In this document: piece by piece, positions 1-5,519 of the stretch
Numbering within the stretch: the stretch's first letter is position 1
Layout of the letters: every line of letters begins with the position of its first letter
DNA from: a virus
Length of the DNA stretch: 26,617 bases
IMG/VR virus record: IMGVR_UViG_3300031631_000017
Location: 1 to 26,617 of that record
Direction: 5' to 3' (one strand)
The notes under the pieces: generated by a model
What the model was told of the DNA's origin: nothing
Database searches by the model: none
What the model saw: only the letters and a program-made list of their open reading frames with translations
Translations under genes and position numbers: made by a program

Positions 1-1
1 T

Positions 2-133
2 CAACAAGTAGGTTTTGAATTTGATGAAAGTTACTACAACAACATAGCTAAGTCTGTTTGTGCTTTAATGGTTATATTAGGAGTCTTTGAAAGTAGAAGT
101 AAGACACCTAAATTCAATGACAAAGAAAAATGA
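2..133 (+). CDS. C-terminal part of a small membrane protein, possibly holin
   Basis: The gene enters from the left edge, so only about 43 C-terminal residues are visible. They include a short hydrophobic stretch (around ALMVILGV) followed by a charged tail rich in Lys, Asp and Glu. This layout, a last membrane segment ending in LG[IV] and then a polar tail, recalls phiLC3-type phage holins. The characteristic DPTTKG motif of that family is absent, so the resemblance is weak. It overlaps the next gene by 4 bases (ATGA) and lies just upstream of an Rz1-like lipoprotein, a position that fits a lysis gene. The function is inferred from context, and the 5' part is needed to settle it. Confidence 0.55.
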   Translation, partial: QQVGFEFDESYYNNIAKSVCALMVILGVFESRSKTPKFNDKEK

Positions 134-297
134 ATATATTAGACATATGCAAAGACAGCCTTCGAAAAGCTAATCAAATAATAATAGATTTAGAATCCAA
201 ACTAAAAAACATGGAATCCAAAATTGAAGATCTTAATAATAATAGTAATGATAGTAGTAACATTGATACTTCTGACGAGTTGTCAGAGCGTAAGTGA
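130..297 (+). CDS. Short coiled-coil protein in Rz position
   Basis: This 55-residue protein starts at the ATG of an ATGA overlap with the preceding gene. Residues about 15-37 are helical with leucine/isoleucine spacing typical of a coiled coil (IIIDLESKLKNMESKIEDL). The tail is Asn/Ser/Asp-rich. It lacks the N-terminal membrane anchor of a classical Rz i-spanin. Its 3' half overlaps, in another frame, the Rz1-like lipoprotein gene at 224-409, which is the gene geometry of Rz/Rz1 pairs. It could be an unusual spanin partner or simply an unrelated small protein whose end is reused. The reading frame is well supported by overlap and position, the function is not. Confidence 0.5.
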   Translation: MNILDICKDSLRKANQIIIDLESKLKNMESKIEDLNNNSNDSSNIDTSDELSERK

Positions 298-409
298 GAA
301 AGAATACTTTTCAGATGGTCAGTTAATGCGATCCTACGAAAGGTCAGGATCTCCGAATTGGTCAGACAATAAGAACATATCAGTTCCAATTTCAGGAGTA
401 GGGATTTAG
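224..409 (+). CDS. Rz1-like outer-membrane lipoprotein (o-spanin candidate)
   Basis: This 61-residue protein has a Lys at position 2, a long hydrophobic segment and the lipobox LTSC with Cys20. It should therefore be lipidated by signal peptidase II and anchored in a membrane, leaving a mature chain of about 42 residues. The start chosen is TTG at 224, because the in-frame ATG at 248 would remove the positively charged N-terminus. It begins inside the preceding gene in the +1 frame and runs past its end, as Rz1 does inside Rz in many phages of Gram-negative hosts. The mature part is not proline-rich like lambda Rz1. No good ribosome binding site is visible before the TTG, so translation may depend on coupling to the overlapping gene. 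Confidence 0.62.
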   Translation: MKILIIIVMIVVTLILLTSCQSVSEKEYFSDGQLMRSYERSGSPNWSDNKNISVPISGVGI

Positions 410-411
410 TA

Positions 412-516
412 AAATTCTAAGTTCCTATTGTTGCAGAAAAGCCTTTACTGTCAGGTTAAATTCCTGAAACAGTAAGAGCAATAGATAAGCAAGATATACT
501 TATCTAATTAGAATTT
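412..516 (+). ncRNA. Structured three-way-junction RNA element
   Basis: Nested inverted repeats predict a compact fold. P1 is a perfect 9-bp stem (412-420 with 508-516). P2 is 425-430 with 479-484 and encloses a second hairpin (445-451 with 469-475, continued by 452-455 with 463-466, 7-base loop). P3 is 485-489 with 499-503 and can gain two pairs by competing with P2 for bases 483-484. It begins 2 bases after the lipoprotein stop and is followed at once by the terminator at 519-547, so on the + strand it would be the 3' end of the lysis transcript or a stand-alone RNA. Strand is uncertain because inverted repeats fold on both strands. It is not a tRNA: no canonical T-loop or anticodon arm could be found. 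Confidence 0.4.
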
Positions 517-664
517 ACGCCAATCTCATAACGGATTGGCTTTTTTTATCCTCCCGGATGTTAATAATATGATTGGCGCATTTACTACATACAACCATTC
601 CATTCTCGGCAAACCATTTCTCAATGTCCTTCATGTTCTTCATTCCACACATCTTGCAAGTCAT
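515..664 (-). CDS. Small zinc-ribbon protein on the opposite strand
   Basis: Reading the - strand gives a 49-residue protein that opens MTCKMCGMK and has a second Cys pair, CSKC, at residues 26-29. Two CxxC pairs about 20 residues apart are the usual signature of a small zinc ribbon. A strong ribosome binding site (GGAG with a 7-base spacer) precedes the ATG, and a good sigma70-like promoter lies further upstream at 709-737. It is the only convincing - strand gene in the window. Its last codons overlap the terminator of the + strand lysis region and its stop codon abuts the structured element. The role is unknown; proteins of this type often bind nucleic acid or a host protein. Confidence 0.72.
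   Translation of the reverse strand: MTCKMCGMKNMKDIEKWFAENGMVVCSKCANHIINIREDKKSQSVMRLA
519..547 (+). terminator. Intrinsic terminator after lysis region
   Basis: A 7-bp stem (gccaatc at 519-525 with gattggc at 534-540) with an 8-base loop is followed directly by seven T residues. It would end + strand transcription from the lysis genes and the structured element. The same bases code for the C-terminus of the convergent - strand gene. Confidence 0.85.
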
Positions 665-708
665 GATATTACTCCTTTTTAAATTAAACTATATCTTATC
701 TTACTAAC

Positions 709-737
709 ATTTTAGCCTATTCTAATAACATACTCAA
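709..737 (-). promoter_or_regulatory. Promoter for the - strand zinc-ribbon gene
   Basis: On the - strand TTGAGT (737-732) and TAAAAT (714-709) are separated by exactly 17 bases. The start of transcription would fall about 35-40 bases upstream of the ATG at 664. It is paired divergently with the + strand promoter at 789-817. Confidence 0.55.
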
Positions 738-788
738 TAGTAAAATAAAGAAAACTAAAGAAAAAAGTAAAACAAATTAAATAAACCA

Positions 789-817
789 TTGATAAAAACG
801 AAAAGCAAATATATATT
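789..817 (+). promoter_or_regulatory. Promoter for the RHH / Imm-5-like operon
   Basis: TTGATA (789-794) and TATATT (812-817) are separated by 17 bases, and the first gene begins 22 bases downstream of the -10 box. The same hexamers with the same spacing occur at 17431-17459, so this may be the phage's or host's preferred sigma70-type sequence. Confidence 0.62.
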
Positions 818-838
818 GATTATATGGAAGGAGGGAGG

Positions 839-1000
839 ATGAAGCAATATAAGTCAAAGACGGATTATACTACTATCGAGGTGTCGAAAGACATCAACAA
901 CAGAATTAAAGAAATATTAAAGGAAAAGAAAGGACTTAAAAAAAGACATTATACTAATTCACTATTAATATCAGCACTAAAAGCGAAAAAATTATGGTAA
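839..1000 (+). CDS. Small ribbon-helix-helix (Arc/CopG-like) DNA-binding protein
   Basis: This 53-residue protein has the layout of a ribbon-helix-helix regulator: a short strand (about TTIEVSKDI, residues 11-19), a helix (NNRIKEILKEKKG) and a second helix (TNSLLISALKAKKL). RHH proteins dimerise and insert the paired strands into the DNA major groove, usually as repressors of their own operon. The start lies just after a very purine-rich SD tract; the spacing from AAGGAGG is short (4 bases) but no better start exists. It is the first gene after the 789-817 promoter and is followed by the Imm-5-like gene, whose SD overlaps its stop codon. It probably autoregulates this pair and possibly the divergent gene. 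Confidence 0.65.
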   Translation: MKQYKSKTDYTTIEVSKDINNRIKEILKEKKGLKKRHYTNSLLISALKAKKLW

Positions 1001-1009
1001 GGAGTTAAT

Positions 1010-1588
1010 ATGAAAATAACGAGAGAATTTTTAAAAAGTAAAAATCCATGTACCGATGGGTATAAATGGTGGTGTGAAAATTGCGAAGGTTTAAGTAATA
1101 GAGATCAAATATTAAAACTTGCAGAAGATCATAATGACTGGGCCAATTGGCTAATTGTTAGGATTATGACATATAAACAATATGTATCTTATGCTGTATA
1201 TAGTACTGAATTGGTAATTGATATTTTTGAAAAGAAATATCCTAATGATAAAAGACCAAGATTAGCAATTGAAGCAGCAAAAAAATGCATAGATAATCCT
1301 TCAAAAGAAAACAAAGCTTCTGCTTCTGCTGCTTCTGCTGCTTCTGCTGCTTCTGCTTCTGCTTCTGCTGCTTATTCTGCTGCTGCTTCTGCTGCTTATG
1401 CTGCTGCTGCTTCTTATGATGCTTCTGCTGCTTCTGCTGCTTATGCTTCTGCTGCTTATGCTGCTTCTGCTGCTGCTTCTGCTGCTTATGCTGCTGCTGC
1501 TTCTTATGATGCTGCTTATGATGCAAAAAAAGAAATCCAGACTAAAATTATTAATTATGGACTAGAATTAATAAATCTAACGAATTAA
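1010..1588 (+). CDS. Imm-5-like protein with Ala/Ser/Tyr repeat tract
   Basis: The 192-residue protein has an N-terminal part with WWCEN and DHNDWANWL, then the stretch IDIFEKKYPNDKRPRLAIEA typical of the Imm-5-like family of putative immunity proteins, in which F-x-x-x-[YF]-P-x-D-x-R-P is conserved. Residues about 103-172 are a low-complexity tract of Ala, Ser, Tyr and Asp, where family members also carry Ala-rich helices. The SD TAAGGAG sits 5 bases before the ATG and overlaps the stop of the RHH gene, so the two are co-translated. Family members are annotated as immunity proteins from genomic context in toxin loci; in a phage the partner is unknown. It might act in superinfection exclusion or as an antidote, but that is inference. 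No toxin gene is evident beside it. Confidence 0.7.
   Translation: MKITREFLKSKNPCTDGYKWWCENCEGLSNRDQILKLAEDHNDWANWLIVRIMTYKQYVSYAVYSTELVIDIFEKKYPNDKRPRLAIEAAKKCIDNPSKENKASASAASAASAASASASAAYSAAASAAYAAAASYDASAASAAYASAAYAASAAASAAYAAAASYDAAYDAKKEIQTKIINYGLELINLTN
1316..1525 (+). repeat. GCT/TCT/TAT codon repeat tract inside the Imm-5-like gene
   Basis: About 70 codons are drawn almost only from GCT, TCT, TAT and GAT, one codon per amino acid. Within it a perfect 48-base direct repeat occurs at 1376-1423 and 1466-1513 (encoding SAAASAAYAAAASYDA), 90 bases apart. The tract is therefore likely to change length by slippage or recombination while keeping the frame. Confidence 0.9.
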
Positions 1589-1614
1589 AACAAAACTTAA
1601 AAAAGGATATGAGA

Positions 1615-1755
1615 ATGAAGAAAAATAAAAAGAGTAATCAAGTTCACACCTCAATTACTCTATATAACAATCGAGCAGTAAGGACCGTAACAAATGAAAC
1701 TATCAAATTCAACCCTAATCCCTGTCTCTATGAATTTATCATAGAACAGGCCTAA
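1615..1755 (+). CDS. Hypothetical small basic protein
   Basis: The 46-residue protein begins with a Lys/Asn cluster (MKKNKKSN) and continues as a short, possibly beta-rich sequence (HTSITLYNNRAV). An upstream in-frame ATG at 1609 exists, but the start at 1615 gives better spacing from the AAAGG. The next gene starts 15 bases after its stop with a strong SD. No family is recognised. Coding status rests on position, SD and continuity of the gene row, so it is moderately supported. Confidence 0.5.
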   Translation: MKKNKKSNQVHTSITLYNNRAVRTVTNETIKFNPNPCLYEFIIEQA

Positions 1756-1770
1756 TTCAAGGAGTCAATC

Positions 1771-1944
1771 ATGGCTACATGCGAAAAGTGCGGAGACTAC
1801 TACATTACTATTACGGAAGTCTGGATATCGGACGATGGTGAAATCCTTTGCAGAAGATGCGCTGACTATATCTCATCTCCATCTATCAACGCCAACAGGC
1901 TGCGGAGTCAACCAGTTTTTGACAAACATGCGAGGGTGATATGA
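1771..1944 (+). CDS. Small zinc-ribbon protein
   Basis: The 57-residue protein has CEKC at residues 4-7 and CRRC at residues 27-30, two Cys pairs that would hold one zinc ion. The start is well set by AAGGAG six bases upstream. Its stop overlaps the next ATG as ATGA. The C-terminal third is polar without a clear fold. It is one of several Cys-pair mini-proteins in this genome; function unknown, nucleic-acid or protein binding possible. Confidence 0.7.
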   Translation: MATCEKCGDYYITITEVWISDDGEILCRRCADYISSPSINANRLRSQPVFDKHARVI

Positions 1945-2105
1945 TGAAATCAAAATCATTTACCTGCGAGGATTGGACGGCTGAACTAGGATTTCTTACT
2001 CTAAAACTAGCCATATCAAGGCTTAATTTCAGAAGCAAACTACAAAGGTCCGGCGTTAATTACGTCCTCACGGATCAAAGGTCAAGGAACGAGGCAATAT
2101 TATGA
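1941..2105 (+). CDS. Hypothetical small protein
   Basis: The 54-residue protein starts at an ATGATG pair overlapping the previous stop; the second ATG (1944) has the better distance from GAGGG. It has an amphipathic middle (AELGFLTLKLAISRLNFRSK) and a polar end, and only one Cys. Its own stop overlaps the next start as ATGA, so both neighbours support the frame. No family is recognised. Confidence 0.5.
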   Translation: MMKSKSFTCEDWTAELGFLTLKLAISRLNFRSKLQRSGVNYVLTDQRSRNEAIL

Positions 2106-2266
2106 CCGATAATCAGAAGAATAAACTTATCGAGGCACTGGCATATAAGGTGTGCGATGAAGTGTGCAGCGATTGCCCACATACTGATGATAAGTGTCCA
2201 GGGTGTGTCTATTTCTCATCGGCAACTCTAATCGAAGATACCAAAAAAATATTAAATATAGTATAG
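2102..2266 (+). CDS. Small Cys-cluster protein
   Basis: The 54-residue protein carries six Cys in a run of about 20 residues (CDEVCSDCPHTDDKCPGC). This dense cluster suggests a compact metal site rather than a classical ribbon. GAGG lies 7 bases before the ATG, which overlaps the preceding stop. It precedes the recT-like gene by 12 bases and is probably in its operon. Function unknown. Confidence 0.62.
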   Translation: MTDNQKNKLIEALAYKVCDEVCSDCPHTDDKCPGCVYFSSATLIEDTKKILNIV

Positions 2267-2278
2267 GAGTGGAGATAA

Positions 2279-3076
2279 ATGAATAACGAATTAGTGAAAT
2301 TAGAAAAACTACCAATTAAATCTATGTCAGAAATGGCAGAATTGGGAACAATGTTAGCTAAATCCGGTATGTTTGGAGCAAAAAACCCAGCGGAAGGATT
2401 AGTTATTGCTACAACATGTTTTCAGGAAAACATGAGCCTGATGCAATTTATCAGTACATATCATATCATTCAAGGCAAGCCTGCAATGAAAGCAGATGCA
2501 ATGCTTGCTAATTTTATCGGCAAAGGCGGAAAAGTCAATTGGATTACAACAGATAACACTATAGCAAAAGCAGAGTTTACAGCTCCAAATGGATCTATAC
2601 TTATAGAAACATTTTCAATAGAAGATGCTAGAATTGCAGGATTAGATAAAAAGGATAATTGGATCAAATATACTAAATCTATGTTAAGATCTAGATGTAT
2701 TAGTTCTGCATTAAGAGCAATCTATCCTATATCAACTAATTGTGTTTATACGCCTGAAGAAGTTGAAAACATCACTAATGAAATCAACGTGACTCCGCAA
2801 AAAACACCTGAACCGATGAAAAAAGAATCAATAAAAGAAACGATAAAGGAGGCTGCAATAAGTGCTTTTCCTAAAAGCGAACCTGATCCGTTTGATATTC
2901 AAATTGAAGTTTATACTAAATGTCCTCTGCCAGGGAAATTATTTGATGTTAAATGGGAAAATATGCCTTTAGAAAGTTTAAGGATAGCAGAGAAGATGAA
3001 GCATGAAACATTAATGGCCGGCCATTACCAATCGATTCACGAAGCAATAAACAAAATAGAAGGAATACCATTCTAA
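2279..3076 (+). CDS. recT: RecT-family single-strand annealing protein
   Basis: The 265-residue protein matches the RecT pattern: an early segment on active amount/window (MAELGTMLAKSGMFGAKNPAEGLV), then SLMQFISTYHIIQGKPAMKADAMLA, in which the 'G+P' and 'k.dam' positions are typical, and later YTKSMLRSRCISSALRAIYP with conserved basic residues. RecT proteins anneal complementary single strands during recombination-dependent replication. The last 90 residues are more divergent and polar. SD GGAG lies about 5-10 bases before the ATG. Its stop overlaps the next ATG by one base (TAATG). A dedicated 5'-3' exonuclease such as RecE is not visible; the ERCC4-type nuclease and RecD2-like helicase downstream may supply the partner activities. 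Confidence 0.85.
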   Translation: MNNELVKLEKLPIKSMSEMAELGTMLAKSGMFGAKNPAEGLVIATTCFQENMSLMQFISTYHIIQGKPAMKADAMLANFIGKGGKVNWITTDNTIAKAEFTAPNGSILIETFSIEDARIAGLDKKDNWIKYTKSMLRSRCISSALRAIYPISTNCVYTPEEVENITNEINVTPQKTPEPMKKESIKETIKEAAISAFPKSEPDPFDIQIEVYTKCPLPGKLFDVKWENMPLESLRIAEKMKHETLMAGHYQSIHEAINKIEGIPF

Positions 3077-3747
3077 TGGAAATTATAAAATTTAATCCTA
3101 CTGATCTAATTAAAGAAAACTGGATCACGCAAAAAGAAACCGCACTGGCAAAAGCTCTTGACATCAAAGCAGTTAATTCAGACGATGACCTTGAAAACTC
3201 AGGATCTATACAGTCAGGAATCAATAAACTTATTAAAGCATTAGGCAGAGAGAGATTGAACTGTACAAGACCGATCGACACATTAAAAAAAGAAATCACT
3301 AATTTAGAAAAGAAAGAGATTAAAGAGCTTAACATCGAATTAAACAGGCTCAAATCATTAAACAATGAATACGCAACTAAACTTATGCGTGAACAACAGG
3401 AGGCTAGAAGAATAGCCGAAGAGAAAGCAAGGGCAGAAGCAGAAAAAGCAGCGGCTGAACAAATATCCCTTGAACAACAAGCTAAAGATATATTTGGGGA
3501 AGATGCAGAGGTTATTGATCAACCTATAGAGATAACGGTAGAACTTCCAAAAGTTGAAAAACCAAAAACAACAGCAAATAAATTTGTTGAAACATGGAAT
3601 GTTGAAGTAGTAAATAATGCAGAAATTCCACGACAATTTTTAGAGGTTAATATATCGAAATTAAAACAGTTTGTCAAAATGGATAAAGGTCAAACAATTA
3701 TTCCAGGAACAAAAGTATATAAAACAATAAGCGTACAATCAAAATAA
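3076..3747 (+). CDS. Phage coiled-coil protein of the recombination module
   Basis: The 223-residue protein has a long central coiled coil (residues about 55-135, rich in Glu, Lys, Arg, Ala) and a C-terminal domain ending in IIPGTKVYKTISV. That ending, with a preceding W-x-[VF]-E-V segment, is seen in phage proteins often encoded beside RecT or Erf genes; their function is not established. It is translationally coupled to recT (TAATG). It could load or scaffold the annealing protein, which is inference from gene order. Confidence 0.55.
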   Translation: MEIIKFNPTDLIKENWITQKETALAKALDIKAVNSDDDLENSGSIQSGINKLIKALGRERLNCTRPIDTLKKEITNLEKKEIKELNIELNRLKSLNNEYATKLMREQQEARRIAEEKARAEAEKAAAEQISLEQQAKDIFGEDAEVIDQPIEITVELPKVEKPKTTANKFVETWNVEVVNNAEIPRQFLEVNISKLKQFVKMDKGQTIIPGTKVYKTISVQSK

Positions 3748-3765
3748 TAATATAAGGAAAATAAA

Positions 3766-4233
3766 ATGAGTGAAATGAATCTAAACATAGTAGGAACAAG
3801 TCAGGTAACAGTAAAAGAATCTTTCGTATCAGAAACAAATACTTATGAAGATTCAATTTTTGAAATTGTAATCGTAGTCCAAGATAATATCGGAACGCAA
3901 AAGCACTGGATAGGATCATGTAGTAGTAATTATGGCCGTGGCACTTTTTCAGATCGTACACAAACTCAAATAACCTTGCAAAAATTAGCTGAGCTTGGGT
4001 TGAAAGATAATGATATAGAAAGGCTTGATTCTCTGGTTGGAGTTACGACAACAGCAACAACAAAAGCCAGCCAGTGCGGGAAATATATTAATATTTCGTA
4101 TCTTGGTGGAGGAGGAAACAAACCTAAAGCGATGAAAAAAGATAGGGTTGCTGAGTTAGCTCAACAAATCAAGGATACAAATATTCCTCCAGTATCCGCA
4201 GAAGTAGTTTCACCAACAAATCCATTCTTGTAA
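3766..4233 (+). CDS. Candidate phage single-strand DNA-binding protein
   Basis: The 155-residue protein has a predominantly beta N-terminal two thirds (VTVKESFVSETNTYEDS, FEIVIVVQD, YINISYLGGGG) and a flexible end finishing in NPFL. The order strands, short helix (LQKLAELGLKDNDIERLDSLVG), then more strands fits an OB-fold-like ssDNA-binding protein, and the hydrophobic C-terminal tip recalls SSB tails, though it is not acidic. The location between recT-like and nuclease/helicase genes agrees. SD AAGGA lies 9 bases before the ATG. No diagnostic motif is present, so the name is an inference. Confidence 0.45.
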   Translation: MSEMNLNIVGTSQVTVKESFVSETNTYEDSIFEIVIVVQDNIGTQKHWIGSCSSNYGRGTFSDRTQTQITLQKLAELGLKDNDIERLDSLVGVTTTATTKASQCGKYINISYLGGGGNKPKAMKKDRVAELAQQIKDTNIPPVSAEVVSPTNPFL

Positions 4234-4243
4234 TAGGTTAAAC

Positions 4244-4696
4244 ATGAAAATTATACAGGATTCACGAGAGCAAACTCCATGGACATTTCCTGAATGGGTT
4301 ACTGTTCAAATTCAAAAACTAGATGCTGGGGATTATGCTCTTATAGATGATCCTAATTTCAGTATTGAACGTAAATCCTGTAGTGATTTTCTTGGTACTA
4401 TCAGTACAGGATGGAATAGATTCTGTAGAGAAATAGAACGAATGAAATTATATGTAGCCAAACTGGTAATCGTTGAAGGTGATATAATTAGTTTTTATTA
4501 CACCGAATTAGATGGGGAAATAATATCTCCGAATCATCAAAACTATAGATTATCACCGAAGTTTATCACTAAGCGCATAGCACAATTGAGCTTAATGGGT
4601 GTTTCAATTTTGTTTTGCCATGATGCAGAAATTTCCAGTGCGGTTGCATATAAGATCTTAGAGGAGCGGAATAATGATATTAAACGTAAAGATTAA
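4244..4696 (+). CDS. ERCC4/XPF-type nuclease
   Basis: The 150-residue protein carries the ERCC4 nuclease signature: D6-x-R-E-Q at the N-terminus, G-D at residues 29-30 and E-R-K at 42-44 followed by D. These acidic residues and Lys bind the metal that cuts branched or flapped DNA. No HhH2 domain follows, so it is a stand-alone catalytic domain, as often found in phages where it can resolve recombination intermediates. The start has only a weak SD. It overlaps the next gene by 23 bases, and that gene's SD (GAGGAG) lies within its last codons. Together with RecT it fits a recombination module. Confidence 0.85.
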   Translation: MKIIQDSREQTPWTFPEWVTVQIQKLDAGDYALIDDPNFSIERKSCSDFLGTISTGWNRFCREIERMKLYVAKLVIVEGDIISFYYTELDGEIISPNHQNYRLSPKFITKRIAQLSLMGVSILFCHDAEISSAVAYKILEERNNDIKRKD

Positions 4697-5519
4697 AAGA
4701 ATTTTATACCCGCAACAGGAGTTTAATTCTGATGAAGATACTTGGTATATACTTTCCACAGATCAAGGAATTTGTAAAGGTAAAGTTTATTTCAGACCTA
4801 AAGAATATCAAGAATTAAGCCTTGATGGTGATTGGACTTTGTATAAAGGAGAAAAGCAATTCTCATTTCAATCGAGCCAAAGTGATATACCTAAAGACTT
4901 AAAAACATATTTATTTTATGCTTGCGAAATTACACCGGGATTAGGTGAAAAAACAGCTCAAAAAATATGGGATGAATTAGGTGAAAGTTGGACCGAAAGA
5001 CTTTCTGAATGTTTAAAAGATAAAAAACTGGTAGCATTACAGGAAGTAATTCAATTATTGGAAAATGACAAGAATAAAACCGCTGTTATAACTTTTCTTA
5101 AAAATATTGGATCTACTACTAATATGGCTTTATCTGCTTGGGAAAAATGGGAAGATAAAACAATTGGAATTGTTCAGAATAATTGTTACAAATTGGCTGA
5201 ATTACCACATTATGGATTTACTCATATTGACCAAAAAATTAGAAAGTTTTTTGATATAAGCGATTCAGATGAAAGGCGAATCGAAGCAGCTATTTTGTAT
5301 AGCATAAAAATCATTGCAAATGGTAGCACGTTAGTATCGTGGGAAGAATTAAAAGAGTGTATTATTAAAAATGGAATACCTGTTAATTTAGCAGCAAAAC
5401 AAACCAAAAAGATGTTTAATGAAAACAATTTAATAGGATTTGACGACACTAGAGAGGTTGCGCTGTTCCGGCATTATAGAGACGAAAACATTATAAGGAG
5501 TTATATAAATGCAGGATGA
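4674..5519 (+). CDS. RecD2-like N-terminal (HhH) domain protein
   Basis: The 281-residue protein looks like the front half of RecD2. Residues about 80-105 hold a helix-hairpin-helix (ITPGLGEKTAQKIWDELGE), and NNCYKLAELPHYGF followed by DERRIEAAILYSIKIIANG matches the segment that in RecD2 comes just before the helicase core (NPY.La.. GF ..Ri.aai.y.l). The N-terminal 60 residues could be the small OB-like domain. It ends where the ATPase would begin, and the next gene, overlapping by 11 bases, supplies that ATPase. The pair therefore looks like a RecD2 made from two chains. It should act with the helicase as a DNA-end or fork-handling subunit. A sequencing frameshift is unlikely because the second gene has its own strong SD and ATG. 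Confidence 0.72.
   Translation: MILNVKIKRILYPQQEFNSDEDTWYILSTDQGICKGKVYFRPKEYQELSLDGDWTLYKGEKQFSFQSSQSDIPKDLKTYLFYACEITPGLGEKTAQKIWDELGESWTERLSECLKDKKLVALQEVIQLLENDKNKTAVITFLKNIGSTTNMALSAWEKWEDKTIGIVQNNCYKLAELPHYGFTHIDQKIRKFFDISDSDERRIEAAILYSIKIIANGSTLVSWEELKECIIKNGIPVNLAAKQTKKMFNENNLIGFDDTREVALFRHYRDENIIRSYINAG

Noticed and set aside
445-475. Possible tRNA T-arm (cagg/cctg with 7-base loop) in the structured element
   Set aside because: Loop lacks the conserved TTC and no anticodon or acceptor arm of tRNA size fits around it.
1242-1526. - strand reading frame rich in His, Gln and Lys opposite the Imm-5-like gene
   Set aside because: It is the reverse reading of the GCT/TCT repeats, has no SD and no plausible protein composition.
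4674-5519. Sequencing frameshift as the reason for the split RecD2
   Set aside because: The second gene has its own strong SD and ATG inside the first, and the overlap is like other true gene junctions here.
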